From: Actinomycetales bacterium mxb001 | Lineage (GTDB): Bacteria > Actinomycetota > Actinomycetes > S36-B12 | Length of the DNA: 38,856 bases | Assembly (NCBI GenBank): GCA_004379115.1 | Contig: NBNH01000184.1 | Coordinates: forward strand, 1 to 38,856 | Direction of reading: 5' to 3' | Shown: one piece after another, positions 36,495 to 38,856 of the stretch | Position numbering within the stretch: position 1 is the first letter of the stretch | Layout of the letters: each line of letters opens with the position of its first letter | Position numbers and translations under genes: made by a program | Notes under the pieces: model-generated | What the model saw: the letters and a program-made list of their open reading frames with translations, nothing else | What the model was told of the DNA's origin: nothing | Databases searched by the model: none

Positions 36495-37189
36495 GGATCG
36501 ACATCATCACGATCTTCCGCGACTACCTCGCGCCCCTTGACCTTTCGCTGGTCGGCAAGGCACGCGAGCAGGGGCTGCTCGACATTCACGTGCACGATCT
36601 GCGCGACCACACCCACGACCGCCACCGCACCGTCGACGACGAGCCCTATGGCGGCGGCCCCGGCATGGTGATGCGTCCCGAGCCCTGGGGTGAGGCCCTC
36701 GATGCCGTGCTGGCCGTTCACGTCGATCCGTTGCTGGTCATTCCCACGCCATCGGGTCGTCCGTTCACGCAGGCCGTGGCGACACAGTGGGCTGCGCGCC
36801 CCGGACTCGTCATCGCGTGCGGTCGCTACGAGGGCATCGACGCGCGGGTCGCCGAGGACTATGCCCAGCGCATCGAGGTCGTCCCGGTGTCGATCGGCGA
36901 CTACGTGCTCGCCGGCGGCGAGGTCGCCGCGTTGGTCATCGTCGAAGCCGTGACTCGCCTGCTGCCCGGCGTCGTCGGCAACGAGGAGAGCATCGTCGAC
37001 GACTCCTTCGCGCCCGGAGCGATGGAGTCGCTCGTCGAGGGTCCGGTCTACACCCGGCCTCCCGACTGGCGCGGTCATGTCGTGCCGGAGGTGCTCCTGT
37101 CGGGCGACCACGCGCGCATCGCTGCCTGGCGGCGTGACCAGGCGGAGCGGCGTACGCGCGAGATGAGACCCGACCTCCTGGAAGACTGA
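36491..37189 (+). CDS. trmD: tRNA (guanine(37)-N(1))-methyltransferase
   Basis: [61 protein letters not shown]...[11 protein letters not shown]...[33 protein letters not shown]. Confidence 0.97.
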   Translation: MRIDIITIFRDYLAPLDLSLVGKAREQGLLDIHVHDLRDHTHDRHRTVDDEPYGGGPGMVMRPEPWGEALDAVLAVHVDPLLVIPTPSGRPFTQAVATQWAARPGLVIACGRYEGIDARVAEDYAQRIEVVPVSIGDYVLAGGEVAALVIVEAVTRLLPGVVGNEESIVDDSFAPGAMESLVEGPVYTRPPDWRGHVVPEVLLSGDHARIAAWRRDQAERRTREMRPDLLED

Positions 37190-37218
37190 TTCTTCGGGTG
37201 GGCGCGGCCAGTCGGGCC

Positions 37219-37239
37219 GGTGTCCGACCAGCGGACACC
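37219..37239. terminator. Stem-loop between trmD and rplS, terminator- or operator-like
   Basis: GGTGTCCG-ACCAG-CGGACACC, perfect 8-bp stem, no U-tract. Confidence 0.45.
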
Positions 37240-37285
37240 CGCGGGTCGGCCTCCGCTCAGGCTGTGGCACACTTTCCAGGCCGTT

Positions 37286-37383
37286 CCCGCCGATAGCGGG
37301 GCCCGCCCGCCACAGGGGGAGGGCCATCAGGGAGCGGTCCTCCGACCCGAACCGGGTGCGGAGCCGCGCCGCCTCCGGGCGGC
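37286..37383 (+). promoter_or_regulatory. Structured rplS 5' leader with three hairpins
   Basis: CCCGC-cgata-GCGGG (37286-37300); GCGGtcCTCCGaCCCG-aac-CGGGtgCGGAGCCGC (37334-37367); GCCGCC-tccg-GGCGGC (37368-37383). Confidence 0.5.
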
Positions 37384-37427
37384 TCGACCGCGGGCGACCT
37401 GTGGCGCCGGCAGGAAGCGACACCGCC

Positions 37428-37793
37428 ATGCAGACGCTCGATGATCTCGATGCCCTCTCCCTCAAGGCCGACGTTCCCGATTTCCGGGCCGGTGACACCG
37501 TCAAGGTTCACGTGAAGGTCGTCGAAGGCAACAAGACCCGCATCCAGTTGTTCCAGGGCGTGGTGATCGGTCGTCAGGGCGCAGGCCTGCGCGAGACCTT
37601 CACGGTGCGCAAGGTGTCCTACGGCGTCGGTGTCGAGCGCACGTTCCCCGTGCACACGCCGATCGTCGACAAGATCGAGGTCGTCTCCCGTGGCGATGTC
37701 CGCCGCGCCAAGCTGTACTACCTGCGCGATCTGCGCGGCAAGGCAGCGAAGATCAAGGAGCGCCGCGACGCCACTCCCGCCACCGGCGAGTAG
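37428..37793 (+). CDS. rplS: 50S ribosomal protein bL19
   Basis: [93 protein letters not shown]. Confidence 0.97.
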   Translation: MQTLDDLDALSLKADVPDFRAGDTVKVHVKVVEGNKTRIQLFQGVVIGRQGAGLRETFTVRKVSYGVGVERTFPVHTPIVDKIEVVSRGDVRRAKLYYLRDLRGKAAKIKERRDATPATGE

Positions 37794-37832
37794 GACCGTC
37801 CGGCGCGCGCGGAGCGCTAGGCTCGCAACGCG

Positions 37833-38606
37833 ATGAGCGACAGCCGACCCGGCGAGGGAACCCCTTCCGGCGTGAGCGCGTCGGACCAGCCGGAGGTCTC
37901 GATGCCGCAGGACAAGCAGCGCGCGAGAATTCCCGGCTGGCTGGAATTCCCCCTCCTCATCGTCGGCGCCTTCCTGGTGGCCTTCCTGGTCAAGACCTTC
38001 CTCGTGCAGGCCTTCTACATCCCCTCGGGATCCATGGAAGACACGCTGCAGGTGGGCGACCGGGTCCTCGTCAACAAGGTCGTCTACCACGTGCGGCCCG
38101 TCGAACGCGGCGACATCATCGTCTTCGACGGGACCAACTCCTTCGTCTTCGGCGATGTCGTCGAACCCGAGCCGTCGATCCCGCAGATGATCGCGCGCGG
38201 CCTCGGTGAGATCGTCGGTCTCGCCCCTCCGCGCGACACCGACTTCATCAAGCGCGTCATCGGCGTGGGCGGCGACCGCGTCGTGTGCTGTGACGCCGAC
38301 GGCCGCATCACGGTCAACGGCGTCCCGCTCGACGAAGAGCCCTACCTCTACCGCAACAACCCGCCCAGCAAGCAGCCGTTCGACGTCCTCGTGCCCGAAG
38401 GGCACCTGTGGGTGATGGGTGATCACCGATCGGCGTCCGCCGATTCGCGCGCGCACATGGGCGATCCGGGTGGCGGCTTCGTCCCCGTCGACAGGGTCAT
38501 CGGGCGTGCCTTCGTGGTCGTCTGGCCCTTCGGCAATGCGCAGGTGCTGGAGATCCCCGCCACCTTCGAGCAGCCCGCACTGGTCTCCTCCACCCCTGGC
38601 GAGTAG
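37833..38606 (+). CDS. lepB: Signal peptidase I
   Basis: VAFLVKTFLVQAFYIPSGSMEDTLQVGDRVLVNK (catalytic SGSM), FIKRVIGVGGDRVVC (general-base Lys), GHLWVMGDHRSASADSR. Confidence 0.95.
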   Translation: MSDSRPGEGTPSGVSASDQPEVSMPQDKQRARIPGWLEFPLLIVGAFLVAFLVKTFLVQAFYIPSGSMEDTLQVGDRVLVNKVVYHVRPVERGDIIVFDGTNSFVFGDVVEPEPSIPQMIARGLGEIVGLAPPRDTDFIKRVIGVGGDRVVCCDADGRITVNGVPLDEEPYLYRNNPPSKQPFDVLVPEGHLWVMGDHRSASADSRAHMGDPGGGFVPVDRVIGRAFVVVWPFGNAQVLEIPATFEQPALVSSTPGE

Positions 38607-38608
38607 GC

Positions 38609-38856
38609 GTGGACGAGACGCTCGCCCCGGGTCGAGACGATGACACGGCCGAGATCCCCGTGGTCGCGAGTACCTCCGCGCACGGCCGGCATGCCGCCCC
38701 GCCTCCGCGCCGAAGCGCCGGCTGGTGGGCGCTGCGCATCGCCCGCGAGGCCGGCATCGTCCTGGGCATCGCGCTGCTCGCGAGCATCCTCGTGCGACTC
38801 GTCCTTCTGGAGCCGCTCTATGTCTCCGGTCCCGCGATGTCGCCGACACTCGGTGC
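38609..38856 (+). CDS. Second signal peptidase I paralog, truncated by the window end; catalytic Ser position is Ala
   Basis: GTG start. VDETLAPGRDDDTAEIPVV...AREAGIVLGIALLASILVRLVLLEPLYVSGPAMSPTLGA aligns to the V-x-G-x-S-M-x-P-T-L box of SPase I. Confidence 0.75.
   Translation, partial: MDETLAPGRDDDTAEIPVVASTSAHGRHAAPPPRRSAGWWALRIAREAGIVLGIALLASILVRLVLLEPLYVSGPAMSPTLG

Overview
This is a high-GC actinobacterial chromosomal segment with dense housekeeping content. No phage, IS element, CRISPR array or obvious defence or biosynthetic island was seen. From memory of gene order, it runs largely parallel to the M. tuberculosis Rv2993c to Rv2903c interval. The order is: two-component pair (minus strand), cimA, FAH-family hydrolase, 4'-PPTase, gltX, tRNA-Gln(CTG), tRNA-Glu(CTC), leuCD, HU, cofC (minus), plsC, gpsA, trans-sulfuration PLP enzyme (minus), ddl, DUF3515 (minus), thiL, rpmB (minus), DAK2/fakA-like, recG, rsmD, coaD, sepIVA-like, DUF177, rpmF, a small acyl-carrier protein, rnc, mutM, smc, ftsY, amtB-glnK-glnD, ffh, rpsP, KH protein, rimM, trmD, rplS, lepB, and a second truncated lepB paralog. 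I did not find a convincing new multi-gene system. The most interesting signals are cis-regulatory or sequence-level: (1) a nine-residue leader peptide MRHTRIIIT with an Ile-Ile-Ile run, an apparent leaderless promoter, a leader hairpin and an intrinsic terminator, together a textbook-like candidate isoleucine attenuator ahead of cimA; (2) a second signal peptidase I paralog whose catalytic Ser position reads Ala; (3) two copies of the palindrome ACGACGTCGT flanking the smc -10 element; (4) a small ACP between rpmF and rnc, with a PPTase elsewhere in the window that lacks a usual acidic metal ligand; (5) structured leaders ahead of rplS, rpsP, hup and rpmB; (6) a recurrent TANNNT-N6/7-GTG/ATG leaderless signature. 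All hairpins were paired by eye, and no folding or database search was run.
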